NCBI GenBank assembly: GCA_024635815.1
Contig: JAGXIG010000087.1
Location: forward strand, 1-57,577
Source: Salegentibacter sp.
GTDB lineage: Bacteria > Bacteroidota > Bacteroidia > Flavobacteriales > Flavobacteriaceae
Direction of reading: 5' to 3'
Length of the DNA stretch: 57,577 nucleotides
Shown: positions 24,244 through 32,329 of the stretch, one piece after another
Position numbering within the stretch: position 1 is the stretch's first letter
How the letters are laid out: every line of letters starts with the position of its first letter
Notes under the pieces: generated by a model
Database searches by the model: none
Told to the model about the DNA's origin: nothing
The model's input: the letters and a program-made list of their open reading frames with translations, nothing else
Program-made: the position numbers and the translations under genes

Positions 24244-24972
24244 ATGGATTTAAATGATAAAGTAGCCGTAGTCACCGGTGCGAGTAGCGGAATTGGAAAA
24301 TCTATTGCTGAAGAATTATCAAAAAAAGGCTGCAAAGTGGCATTAGCCAGCAGAAGCCTGGATAAGTTGAAAGATATAGGAAAAGGCCTTAGCGACAGTT
24401 TTGAAGTGGAAATGGACGTTACCAACAATGAAAGTGTAACGGATGCTTTTGAGAAAATATACGATCAATTTGGGCAAATAGATATTCTGATAAATTCTGC
24501 CGGTGTGATGCCCCTCACCTATCTTAAAAACCGAAAGCTGGAAGACTGGCTGCAAACCATAGAAGTGAACGTAAAAGGTACGCTGCGTTGCGTCCACGCC
24601 GTGCTTCCAATGATGAAAAAACAAAAAAGCGGGCATATTATCAATATCGCCTCGGTAGACGGGAAAGAGATCTTTGAAGGCGGCGCCGTATACGGTGCTT
24701 CTAAAGCTGCGGTGATAGAACTTTCCAGAGCAATGCGAATGGAACTTTCTCCCGAATTTAATATTCGGGTGACTTCTATAGAACCGGGAACAGTAGCAAC
24801 CGATCTTAGAGAAGACATTACCGATAAGGAATTACTGGAAGACAAGGATTACGGTAACGGTGAACCAAAATTAGCTCCGAAAAACATTGCTGATGCGGTG
24901 CTTTACGCAACCACACAACCCGATAGTGTGAATGTGAATGAGTTGCTTATAAAACCTACGGGGAAGAGTTAG
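24244..24972 (+). CDS. SDR-family NAD(P)-dependent oxidoreductase
   Basis: A classical short-chain dehydrogenase of 242 aa. TGASSGIGKSIAEE is the cofactor-binding TGxxxGIG motif, ASRSLDKL suggests NADP preference because of the Arg after the second strand, INSAGVMP is the NxAG motif, NIASVDG holds the active-site Ser region and YGASKAA the catalytic YxxxK. The substrate is unknown. Stand-alone gene between non-coding and repeat regions. Confidence 0.93.
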   Translation: MDLNDKVAVVTGASSGIGKSIAEELSKKGCKVALASRSLDKLKDIGKGLSDSFEVEMDVTNNESVTDAFEKIYDQFGQIDILINSAGVMPLTYLKNRKLEDWLQTIEVNVKGTLRCVHAVLPMMKKQKSGHIINIASVDGKEIFEGGAVYGASKAAVIELSRAMRMELSPEFNIRVTSIEPGTVATDLREDITDKELLEDKDYGNGEPKLAPKNIADAVLYATTQPDSVNVNELLIKPTGKS

Positions 24973-25050
24973 ACCCCATAACCCCTCCGACTTATTCCTG
25001 GCTAGCGCCGGAAAAAGTCACCTCCCCTTGAAAATAAGGGGAGGAGCTTT
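24973..25050. repeat. CCCCT-rich dispersed repeat after the SDR gene
   Basis: CCCCATAACCCCTCCGAC, a fold-back CTGGCTAGCGCCGG, and CTCCCCTTGAAAATAAGGGGAG. It can form a stable hairpin and may end both flanking transcripts. It is related to the elements at 9901 and 29681. Confidence 0.5.
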
Positions 25051-25075
25051 AAATTGTTTCTAAAAATAAAATTGA

Positions 25076-25356
25076 TTAAGGGAAATCTTCATATTTGAGA
25101 AGAGCGAAGACTACTATTATTTTCTTTTCAGAATCTATCCGGAAAATGATTACATATCCCTTGTAAATCATTTCCCGGATATTTTCATTTTCAAAATATA
25201 TTGATTGACGAAAAGAGTATGGATGATCTGAAATTTTTCGAATTTCAGTTAATAAGTCAGTTTTAAATTTCCTGGCTGCTCCAGGTTTATCCTTAGCAAT
25301 ATATCTTACCTGACGCTCAAGTTTATCCTGAATTTTGAAGATAATTTAATCTTCAT
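25076..25356 (-). pseudogene. RelE/ParE-family toxin with a 1-nt frameshift
   Basis: An ATG at 25356-25354 overlapping the antitoxin stop opens MKIKLSSKFRINL, then meets a stop. The frame one base away continues as ERQVRYIAKDKPGAARKFKTDLL and ends YEDFP. Joined, they give a normal-looking 93-aa toxin (MKxKLSxKF...YIAKDKPxAARKFK). The whole span is 281 bases, one short of a multiple of three, so a single base is missing near 25305-25315. The toxin is inactive unless this is a sequence error or a frameshift site. Confidence 0.75.
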
Positions 25357-25579
25357 ATTCGTTTATTACCTTTTCCAGATAGCTATCATATTCATCGATA
25401 TCCATTAAATCGGAATCACCACTTTCAATTGCTTCCAGCTCCTTTTCAAGTTCTGCTTTTTGCTTTTTGAAATCAGTTTCTGAAATAATTTCCAGTTCGT
25501 TTTTACTGAATTTTTCCAAAAACTGCATTAAGTCTTTATAGGCTTCCTTCGTGCTAACTTTTAAGTGTATATCTTCCAT
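25346..25579 (-). CDS. antitoxin of a RelE/ParE-type toxin-antitoxin pair
   Basis: The 77-aa acidic protein starts MEDIHLKVSTKEAYKDLMQFLEKF and ends with a Glu/Asp-rich helical tail (EYDSYLEKVINEYED). It overlaps the toxin start by 11 bases, the usual antitoxin-toxin arrangement. The family has no clear name from sequence alone; the assignment rests on size, acidity, order and the toxin next to it. With the toxin frameshifted it may be an orphan. Confidence 0.72.
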   Translation of the reverse strand: MEDIHLKVSTKEAYKDLMQFLEKFSKNELEIISETDFKKQKAELEKELEAIESGDSDLMDIDEYDSYLEKVINEYED

Positions 25580-25612
25580 CTTACCAAGTTTTATTAAGAT
25601 AACGAAAATACA

Positions 25613-26659
25613 TTACAAAACCTCTTTCTGGTTTTTGGCGTAGTTGCGCCATTTCTCGATGCAGGCCTGGATATCTTCCGGGATTTCGGTATTGAAACTC
25701 ATCGCTTCTTTAGTCGTTGGATGGATAAAACCAAGGGTTTTGGCGTGTAGCGCCTGGCGGGGCAATATTTTAAAACAATTATCAACAAATTGCTTGTACT
25801 TGCTAAAGGTTGTTCCCTTAAGAATCCTTTCACCACCGTAGCGTTCGTCATTAAATAGCGTATGGCCAATATGCTTCATATGCACCCGAATCTGGTGCGT
25901 TCTTCCGGTTTCAAGTTTACAGGAAACCAGGGTCACATAGCCGAAACGTTCTAAAACTTTGTAATGGGTAACAGCGGGTTTTCCTTTTTCAGCCTCATCA
26001 CCTTCGTAAACTGTATTTTGCAAACGGTTTTTAGGATGACGGCCAATATTGCCTTCTACCCTGCCCTCATCTTCTTCAACATTTCCCCACACCAAGGCGA
26101 TATATTCCCTATCACTGGTTTTTTTAAAAAATTGCCTCGATAGATGGGCCATCGCTTCTTCGGTTTTAGCGATAACTAAGAGTCCGCTAGTATCTTTGTC
26201 TATTCTATGTACTAATCCCGGTCGGTCGCTAGAGTTATTAGGTAGGTTTTCAAAATGATAGATCAGCGCGTTAATAAGCGTGCCGCTGTAATTTCCGTGA
26301 CCGGGATGCACTACCATTCCGGCAGGTTTATTTACTACTAGTAAAGTGTCGTCTTCGTAAACAATATCCAGGGGAATATTCTCTGGGGTAAGTAAAAACT
26401 CATAGGGCGGATGCTCGAACATTACCTGTACCACATCGCCTGCTTTAACCTTGTAATTTTGTTTTACCTGTTCTTCGTTAACATAGATATTTCCGGTTTT
26501 TGCGGCTTTTTGAATCTTATTCCGGGTCGCATTTTCAATAAAATTCATTAAGAATTTATCTACCCGCAATGGTTTCTGGCCGGGACCGGCTTCATATTTA
26601 TGATGTTCGTATAAAGTTTCGTCCTGTTGCTCTAATTCGTTTTGTTCGTCTTCCTTCAT
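25613..26659 (-). CDS. RluA-family 23S rRNA pseudouridine synthase (RluD-like)
   Basis: The 348-aa enzyme isomerises uridine in 23S rRNA. An S4 RNA-binding domain lies at about residues 30-90 (RVDKFLMNFIENATRNKIQ, VKAGDVVQV). The catalytic motif is LVHRIDKDTSGLLVIAKT with Asp near residue 156. GRTHQIRVHMKHIGH and ERYGG follow. RluD of E. coli acts on helix 69; the same target is inferred. It starts in an overlapping TAATG with the PASTA gene upstream, so they are translationally coupled. Confidence 0.92.
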   Translation of the reverse strand: MKEDEQNELEQQDETLYEHHKYEAGPGQKPLRVDKFLMNFIENATRNKIQKAAKTGNIYVNEEQVKQNYKVKAGDVVQVMFEHPPYEFLLTPENIPLDIVYEDDTLLVVNKPAGMVVHPGHGNYSGTLINALIYHFENLPNNSSDRPGLVHRIDKDTSGLLVIAKTEEAMAHLSRQFFKKTSDREYIALVWGNVEEDEGRVEGNIGRHPKNRLQNTVYEGDEAEKGKPAVTHYKVLERFGYVTLVSCKLETGRTHQIRVHMKHIGHTLFNDERYGGERILKGTTFSKYKQFVDNCFKILPRQALHAKTLGFIHPTTKEAMSFNTEIPEDIQACIEKWRNYAKNQKEVL

Positions 26660-27276
26660 TAAAATTCTATTTCCTCCTCTTCAGAAATTATACTATCCTG
26701 CTCCTCTTCGCCTTCCATTCTATACCTGCCAGAACCATCACCCAACACTAAATCTATGGTAGAAGTCTTCATTATTTCATCTCCGGGCTCCAGTTTTCGA
26801 CCTTTATGTCTTAATTCCAATACCGCATCTTCTGCAATGTCTGGCTTATAGCTAATATCGCCAATTTCAAAACCTAAAGACCTCAGCGTAGGTTCAGCCT
26901 GTCTTCGAGTTCTTCTAATCAAGTCGGGGATCATTACTTTTCTATATCCAGACGGATTTAAAGTCAGGTATATCTTTCTGTTTTCTTTTACAAATTGTCC
27001 CGGTTCCGGCACCTGTTCTATTACTGAATACCGCGGAAAATCGGGGTTGAAATTCGCAGAATCCAGGATCTCAAATCTTAAATCCAGCGCCGCCAGTTTA
27101 TCATCTACCACATCTAAAGACTGTTTAGACAGGTCTGGAACGGCAATACGCTGATCCTGGTTTGTAGAGTAGTCCAGCCATTTTAAAGCTAAAAAAGCAA
27201 TTACTATAACTACAATTGCAGCAATCACTAATTGAATTAAAAATGTTTTGCTGAAAATAAATTTAAAGAATCCCAT
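26659..27276 (-). CDS. PASTA-domain membrane protein
   Basis: The 205-aa protein has a short N-terminal cytoplasmic part, one transmembrane helix (LIQLVIAAIVVIVIAFLAL) and two to three extracytoplasmic PASTA domains (VPDLSKQSLDVVDDKLAALD, IEQVPEPGQFV, IPDLIRRTRRQAEPTLRSLG). An acidic tail follows. PASTA domains bind peptidoglycan or beta-lactam-like ligands. The start MGFFKF at 27276 is preferred over an ATG seven codons upstream. It overlaps the RluA-type gene by one base; ddl lies divergently upstream. Confidence 0.88.
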   Translation of the reverse strand: MGFFKFIFSKTFLIQLVIAAIVVIVIAFLALKWLDYSTNQDQRIAVPDLSKQSLDVVDDKLAALDLRFEILDSANFNPDFPRYSVIEQVPEPGQFVKENRKIYLTLNPSGYRKVMIPDLIRRTRRQAEPTLRSLGFEIGDISYKPDIAEDAVLELRHKGRKLEPGDEIMKTSTIDLVLGDGSGRYRMEGEEEQDSIISEEEEIEF

Positions 27277-27592
27277 ACATTTGTTTCTAAGCAGCAAAGA
27301 TATAAAACCCCTGCTTTTGGTTGCAGATTGTTTGTAGATTTGTTGTTTCGGCTTTGCCGGTTTATTGTTTAAAGCTTAAAGTTTACGGTTTACGCACTGT
27401 GCGGGCTTATAACGATTGCCATGCAGACTTATAAACCTTTGATTTTTTCAATTGAATGCTAACTTATCCCGGGGATAGTTTAGCATATAGGTTTCAACGC
27501 ATATTTCGGTTAAAATATTTTTCACCTAACAATAAGCTTTGTAATAAATTCGATATTATTAAACAACAAACTAAAAACGCCAAACTACACAG

Positions 27593-28573
27593 ATGAAGAA
27601 AAAAATTGCCATCGCCATGGGCGGCTTTTCCAGTGAATATCATATTTCCATCAATAGCGGAAATATGGTTTATAAACATTTAAACCGCGATTTATACGAA
27701 CCTTACCGGGTTCATATTCTGCAAAAAGAGTGGGTTGTGGTAGCCGATGACGACACTCCCTATCCCATCAATAAAAATGATTTCACGGTAAAAATAGACG
27801 GAAAAACCATTTCTTTCGATTGTGTTTTTAATACCATTCACGGCACGCCGGGAGAAAATGGCTTATTACAGGCTTACCTGGAATTAGTGGGTATCCCACA
27901 AACTACCTGTGGATATTATCAGGCGGCTTTAACCTTTAATAAACGCGACCTGATAAGTGTTTTAAAACCTTACGGAATTAAATCTGCCATAAATTATTTT
28001 CTGAATAAAGAGGATAAGGTAAATACTGAAGAAATTATAGCTAAAGTTGGATTGCCTTGTTTTGTAAAAGCCAATCGTGCCGGCAGTAGTTTTGGGATCA
28101 CTAAAGTTAAAACCGAAGAAGAACTTATCCCTGCCACAAAAACCGCTTTTAAGGAAGATGATGAAGTTATTATTGAATCTTTCCTTGACGGCACAGAGGT
28201 TTCTGTTGGTGTAATCACCTATAAAGGAAAAGTAAAGGCGCTACCTGTTACCGAAATTATTTCTGAAAATGAATTCTTTGATTACGAAGCTAAATACTTA
28301 GGAAAATCCCAGGAGATCACTCCGGCGAATATTTCGGATGAAAAGACCAAACAGGTTCAGGAAATCGCTAAGTTGATTTACCGAAAACTAAAAATGCGCG
28401 GATTTACCCGATCGGAATTTATTTTTCACAACGGCGAACCACATTTTATTGAAATGAACACCACCCCGGGATTGAGCCAGGCGAGTATTTTACCGCAACA
28501 AGCCGAAGCCGCCGGCATCACTTTAACCGATCTCTACGGAAGTGCGATTGAAACCGCTTTGAAGGCACGCTAG
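27593..28573 (+). CDS. ddl: D-alanine--D-alanine ligase
   Basis: The 326-aa ATP-grasp ligase makes the D-Ala-D-Ala dipeptide for peptidoglycan. MKKKIAIAMGGFSSEYHIS is the N-terminal motif with the catalytic Glu, FNTIHGTPGENGLLQAYLE and PCFVKANRAGSSFGITKV the ATP-grasp core, and FIEMNTTPGLSQASILPQQ the Mg/ADP-binding end. It is the usual length for the flavobacterial form. Single gene, divergent from the PASTA-RluA pair. Confidence 0.94.
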   Translation: MKKKIAIAMGGFSSEYHISINSGNMVYKHLNRDLYEPYRVHILQKEWVVVADDDTPYPINKNDFTVKIDGKTISFDCVFNTIHGTPGENGLLQAYLELVGIPQTTCGYYQAALTFNKRDLISVLKPYGIKSAINYFLNKEDKVNTEEIIAKVGLPCFVKANRAGSSFGITKVKTEEELIPATKTAFKEDDEVIIESFLDGTEVSVGVITYKGKVKALPVTEIISENEFFDYEAKYLGKSQEITPANISDEKTKQVQEIAKLIYRKLKMRGFTRSEFIFHNGEPHFIEMNTTPGLSQASILPQQAEAAGITLTDLYGSAIETALKAR

Positions 28574-28589
28574 CCAGTAAAGGGGGAAT

Positions 28590-28852
28590 TTATTGTATAA
28601 CTCCGTCGTCAGGTCGAGTAGCGGTATTTGAGCCTAAGCGAAAATAGTGCTGTATCGAGACAGGTTTGATAGTTACAATGCTACTTCTCGATACATCCCG
28701 AATCTCGTCGGGCCACTCGAAGTGACGGGAGGAGCTTAATTAAATTTAATTGAAAATAACTAAATTAGATTTCCGTCTACACGGAAATGACAAATTAAAA
28801 AAGTTTTCCCGCCGAAGTTTATCCCGCTTTTTTGCGGGACGGGAAAGACAAA
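28590..28852. repeat. cluster of dispersed repeats before coaD
   Basis: Contains a GTCGAGTAGC...GTATCGAGACAGG / CTTCTCGATAC...CCACTCGAAGTGACG inverted arrangement (28602-28727), a further AGATTTCCGTC...ACGGAAATGAC element of the type around the GIY-YIG gene (28767-28791), and ATCCCGCTTTTTTGCGGGAC. No gene. Confidence 0.6.
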
Positions 28853-28861
28853 ATAATTTTT

Positions 28862-29317
28862 ATGAAAAAAGCAGTATTTCCGGGGTCTTTTGATCCTATT
28901 ACTTTAGGCCACACCGATATCATTGAAAGGGCACTTCCCCTATTTGATGAGATTATACTGGCTATCGGCACGAATTCCGATAAAAAATATATGTTCTCGC
29001 TGGAAGAGCGGCTTCATTTTTTAAAAGAAACTTTTAAAAATGAACCCAAAATAAAAGTAACTACCTATAAAGGACTTACTGTAGATTTCTGCAAGGAACA
29101 AAACGCCGCTTTCCTCCTGCGCGGCTTACGAAATGCCCAGGACCTGGAATTTGAAAAAGCCATTGGACAAACCAACTACAAAATGAGCGGAATAGACACT
29201 TTGTTTTTTATCACTTCTTCAGGGAAAAGCCATATTTCCTCCACCGTGGTTCGGGATGTGATTCGCAATAATGGGGACTATAAATTTATGGTTCCTGATG
29301 TGGTGGGGAAGAATTAA
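28862..29317 (+). CDS. coaD: phosphopantetheine adenylyltransferase
   Basis: The 151-aa enzyme adds AMP to 4'-phosphopantetheine, the penultimate step of CoA synthesis. AVFPGSFDPITLGHTDIIERA carries the nucleotidyltransferase HxGH-type TLGH motif, LLRGLRNAQDLEFEKA the conserved central part and ISSTVVRDVIRNNGD the ISSTxxR motif. The start at 28862 (MKKAVFPGSFDP) is the family start; the longer frame from 28832 reads through a repeat. Confidence 0.95.
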   Translation: MKKAVFPGSFDPITLGHTDIIERALPLFDEIILAIGTNSDKKYMFSLEERLHFLKETFKNEPKIKVTTYKGLTVDFCKEQNAAFLLRGLRNAQDLEFEKAIGQTNYKMSGIDTLFFITSSGKSHISSTVVRDVIRNNGDYKFMVPDVVGKN

Positions 29318-29393
29318 AACATTGTAAATCAATAAAAAAGGATTAATTATTGAATTGAATTTTTAGTAAATTTGTTTTAAGACCTATATAAAA

Positions 29394-29612
29394 ATGGATA
29401 TCCAGACCACCAAACTTAAATTGCTCAAGACTATTTTGGAAAATGAAAATTCAGAATTCATCGAAAAAGTGGCTGATTTTGTGCAAAAAGAAAATCCGGA
29501 TTTCTGGGATGAATTAAACGAGATTGAACAGAAAGAAATCAAGCAGGGTATTGAAGATCTGGACCGAGGAAAAAGGGTTTCTTATGAATCATTCCTAAAG
29601 AAAATTTCTTGA
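29394..29612 (+). CDS. antitoxin-like small protein
   Basis: The 72-aa protein starts MDIQTTKLKLLKTILENENS and ends with EIKQGIEDLDRGKRVSYESF, the pattern of addiction-module antitoxins of Bacteroidetes (E..GI..L..G....E.F). A toxin would be expected next. Its stop overlaps an ATG (TGATG) that opens only a 31-codon frame running into a dispersed repeat, so it looks like an orphan antitoxin. Confidence 0.7.
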   Translation: MDIQTTKLKLLKTILENENSEFIEKVADFVQKENPDFWDELNEIEQKEIKQGIEDLDRGKRVSYESFLKKIS

Positions 29613-29707
29613 TGAAAGTAAATTCAGATAAAATTAAAATTCACTTTAATACTCATAAAATAAATTATTTCGGCAAACCACATCCCCCTTCGGGTACTCC
29701 TCCGTAG
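29612..29707 (+). pseudogene. 31-codon frame after the antitoxin, possible toxin remnant
   Basis: ATG overlaps the antitoxin stop by one base and opens MKVNSDKIKIHFNTHKINYF, then GKPHPPSGTPP encoded by a dispersed repeat, then TAG. The position fits a toxin start, but no toxin motif remains. It may be a remnant destroyed by the repeat, or a chance frame. Confidence 0.35.
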
Positions 29708-29801
29708 GTAGGAGGAGAGCTTTTATTATTTGAATATGTCGTTTTCCGGGGTTACATTTCAGTCAAAAGATCGCCGTACTCGTTCCTCGCCGCGATGACG
29801 A
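29681..29801. repeat. two dispersed repeats between the antitoxin and the TonB receptor
   Basis: CCACATCCCCCTTCGGGTAC and TCCTCC...GGAGGAGAGC (29681-29718), reverse orientation of the element at 9901, followed by AAAGATCGCCGTACTCG...CGCGATGACG (29766-29801), related to the element at 13733. Confidence 0.65.
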
Positions 29802-29816
29802 TGAATAGTTATTTTT

Positions 29817-32105
29817 CTAAAAAATATAATTCAGTTGAACACCTCCATAATAATTTCTCGGGTTTCCGGGATAGTAAGAGCGGGGAGCTGAGCCTCCAAA
29901 GCCAACGGCATTAGTTAGAATGCTCGCTGCATAATGCTCATCAAGGGCATTGTTAATTCCCCCGTATAAATTCAAATTTAAGTCCTGAAATACATTAAAA
30001 GTATAACCCGCTTTAAGATTCAACAGACTATATTGATCTGTGTAACCGGAATTAGCATCATCTAAAGGAATTTCCCCTACGTTTCTATAGTTTCCGTAGA
30101 ATTCAAATCCGGATTCGCTTTGAATATCCACTCCAAGGTTCATGGTATATTTAGGAACTCCGGGCAGCTCGTTTCCGGAGAAATCCTCGTCATTATTTAT
30201 AAATTCGTCGAATTCGAAAAAGTTGATAGCTCCGTTTATATAAGGTTTTATTGAAATCCCGGGACCAATTAAAAAACGGTAATTAGTAAGGAATTCTATC
30301 CCGTTATGACTGGTTTTCCCCGCGTTTATCCCCACATATTGATCTTCTCCCACTCTTTGCGCAACCAATAAATCTTCAATCTGAATTGAAAAAACTGAAA
30401 CTTCAGTATATAATTTATTTTGTAGCCAGTTTCCTTTAAACCCGGCTTCATAATTAATCCCGGTTTCAGGTCTAAGATTGGTGTTTATTTGGCCTTCCGG
30501 AGTTAATGTTTCAGCAACTGTGGGTGTTGAAAATCCGTGGCTTACAGAAGCGAAAATATTCTTTCCGGTTCCAATTTCGTAACTCGTTCCAATACGTGGT
30601 GAAAAGACAGGATCAAATCCGTAATCCCCGGTTTGATCTACTTCATCCCGGGTATAAAGATCGGTTAAACTGTAACTGGTTGTATTCATATTAAAACCGG
30701 CTTCCAGGTTCCATTTTTCGGTAAATTCAAGATTAACCTGAGCAAAGAAATTGGCATAATTACGGTCCTGTTCATTGTTGCTTAATCGATCGCCCAGCAC
30801 ACTTCCTTCATCAGGAAAATCCTGATATAAATTCTCAAAAGTCCCGGTTTCATACCATTCATTATAATATTCAGCTCCAAAACTTATTTCTGAAGCTAAT
30901 TCGAATATTTGAGTATCTAGATTAAATTTTGTACGAGCCCCGGCAGAAACACGCTCTTCCTTTAAAATATCAAAAGGGCGTGGTTCATATGCATCTCTAA
31001 AACTTAGAAATATACTGGTGGTATTGCTGAAATTATCAAAAAGCGAATGTGTATAAGAACCGCCAAGCATTCCACGGTCGTAAGATTCATATCCTTGAGA
31101 TTGTCTCCAGGTAAAGGCAGCTGTTTCGGGGTTATTTAAAAAATCATCTTCATTGAGAGAACTCGGGATAAAAGCCTTTAAGCGTGTAAAATTAGCCAGG
31201 TAAGAAAGACTGCCGTTTTCACTGGTTTTTAATGTCCCATTAACCAAAGCCGATTTCCGGTCGTAGTTTCCGTTATCGCGGTAACCATCGCTGGTTAAGT
31301 TAGAGAAAGTGGCAAACAACGCAGAATTAGCATTGGCATTTGATGCCTGATAAACCTGTTTTTGCGTATTGAAACTTCCATACTGTGTTTTAATACCTAA
31401 ACGAGCTTCTTCTTTCCCGGGCTGTTTTGAATACAAATTTATGGAACCTCCCAATCCTGCGCCATAAATACTGGAGGTTGGGCCTTTAATCACTTCAATT
31501 CTGTCTAAACTTTCCTGGTCAAAATCATCTAAAGTCAGCTCCCCTTCTGCTGTGGTCAATGGAATTCCGTCAAAATAGGCCTGAATTCTATTGGTACTGT
31601 ATTGCGAACGTGCGCCAATACCTCGAATATTGATCTTGTTGGTGTTTAAAGCACCTTGATTGACATACATTCCGGGAACATTATTAAAGGTTTCCAGGAC
31701 ATTGGTTGCATCGGTTCTATTAAAATCGGTTTCTGTTATTAAATTAACCGCCGCCGGCACTTGTCTAAGTGTTTTAGGTATCATTGTGCTACGCACCACC
31801 ACTTCTGAAAGGTTTTCTGAAGTTGGGCTCAAATAAATTTCCTGAATTGAAGCTGAAGTTTTCAGGTTAATTTCTAAGGTTTCAAACCCAAGCGCGGAAA
31901 TTAGATAATCTCCAGGTAAATTTTCTGAATCTATGCCGAAGACACCTTCTTCATCTGAAACGGTTACTAATCCTGAGGCATCTGAAATACTGGCACCTTC
32001 AACCGTTTTAGTAGTATTTACATTAAGTATTTTAAATTGAGTTTCCTGAGAAAACAGGTTTCCAACGCAGAGCAGGCACAAAAGTGCCAGTAATTTTTTT
32101 TCCAA
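29817..32105 (-). CDS. TonB-dependent receptor
   Basis: The 762-aa outer-membrane receptor has a signal peptide (cleavage after CVGNLFSQ), a carboxypeptidase-like regulatory domain (residues 23-95), a plug domain (VVRSTMIPKTLRQVPAAVNL, MYVNQGALNTNKINIRGIG, IEVIKGPTSSIYGAGLGG) and a 22-strand-type barrel ending in aromatic-rich YGGVQLNYIF. No SusD partner is next to it, so polysaccharide uptake is unlikely; the FecA/siderophore-type plug suggests an iron-chelate or vitamin substrate, which is an inference. Divergent from the M14 peptidase. Confidence 0.93.
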   Translation of the reverse strand: MEKKLLALLCLLCVGNLFSQETQFKILNVNTTKTVEGASISDASGLVTVSDEEGVFGIDSENLPGDYLISALGFETLEINLKTSASIQEIYLSPTSENLSEVVVRSTMIPKTLRQVPAAVNLITETDFNRTDATNVLETFNNVPGMYVNQGALNTNKINIRGIGARSQYSTNRIQAYFDGIPLTTAEGELTLDDFDQESLDRIEVIKGPTSSIYGAGLGGSINLYSKQPGKEEARLGIKTQYGSFNTQKQVYQASNANANSALFATFSNLTSDGYRDNGNYDRKSALVNGTLKTSENGSLSYLANFTRLKAFIPSSLNEDDFLNNPETAAFTWRQSQGYESYDRGMLGGSYTHSLFDNFSNTTSIFLSFRDAYEPRPFDILKEERVSAGARTKFNLDTQIFELASEISFGAEYYNEWYETGTFENLYQDFPDEGSVLGDRLSNNEQDRNYANFFAQVNLEFTEKWNLEAGFNMNTTSYSLTDLYTRDEVDQTGDYGFDPVFSPRIGTSYEIGTGKNIFASVSHGFSTPTVAETLTPEGQINTNLRPETGINYEAGFKGNWLQNKLYTEVSVFSIQIEDLLVAQRVGEDQYVGINAGKTSHNGIEFLTNYRFLIGPGISIKPYINGAINFFEFDEFINNDEDFSGNELPGVPKYTMNLGVDIQSESGFEFYGNYRNVGEIPLDDANSGYTDQYSLLNLKAGYTFNVFQDLNLNLYGGINNALDEHYAASILTNAVGFGGSAPRSYYPGNPRNYYGGVQLNYIF

Positions 32106-32329
32106 TCTAAATATATTTTATTCGGCATAGGCCAATAGAGCCTTTACCTCAATAGTAAACAGCGAAATTAGGGTAGCTAATTATTTTAGCCTAAAAATAG
32201 TCCTTAAAAATTCGGTTAAAAACTTTTGAGTATAGATTAGGTTTACTTTAACAAGTGTCAATTAGCCTAAGTTTTTTGGTGGCTACACGGGTTTTAGTTA
32301 AGTTTATACCTTCAATTGCTAAGGATACT

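Noticed and set aside
25076..25345. Intact toxin starting with ATT right after the antitoxin stop
   Set aside because: ATT starts are very rare, and the ATG in the other frame encodes the expected N-terminus, so a frameshift explains the data better.
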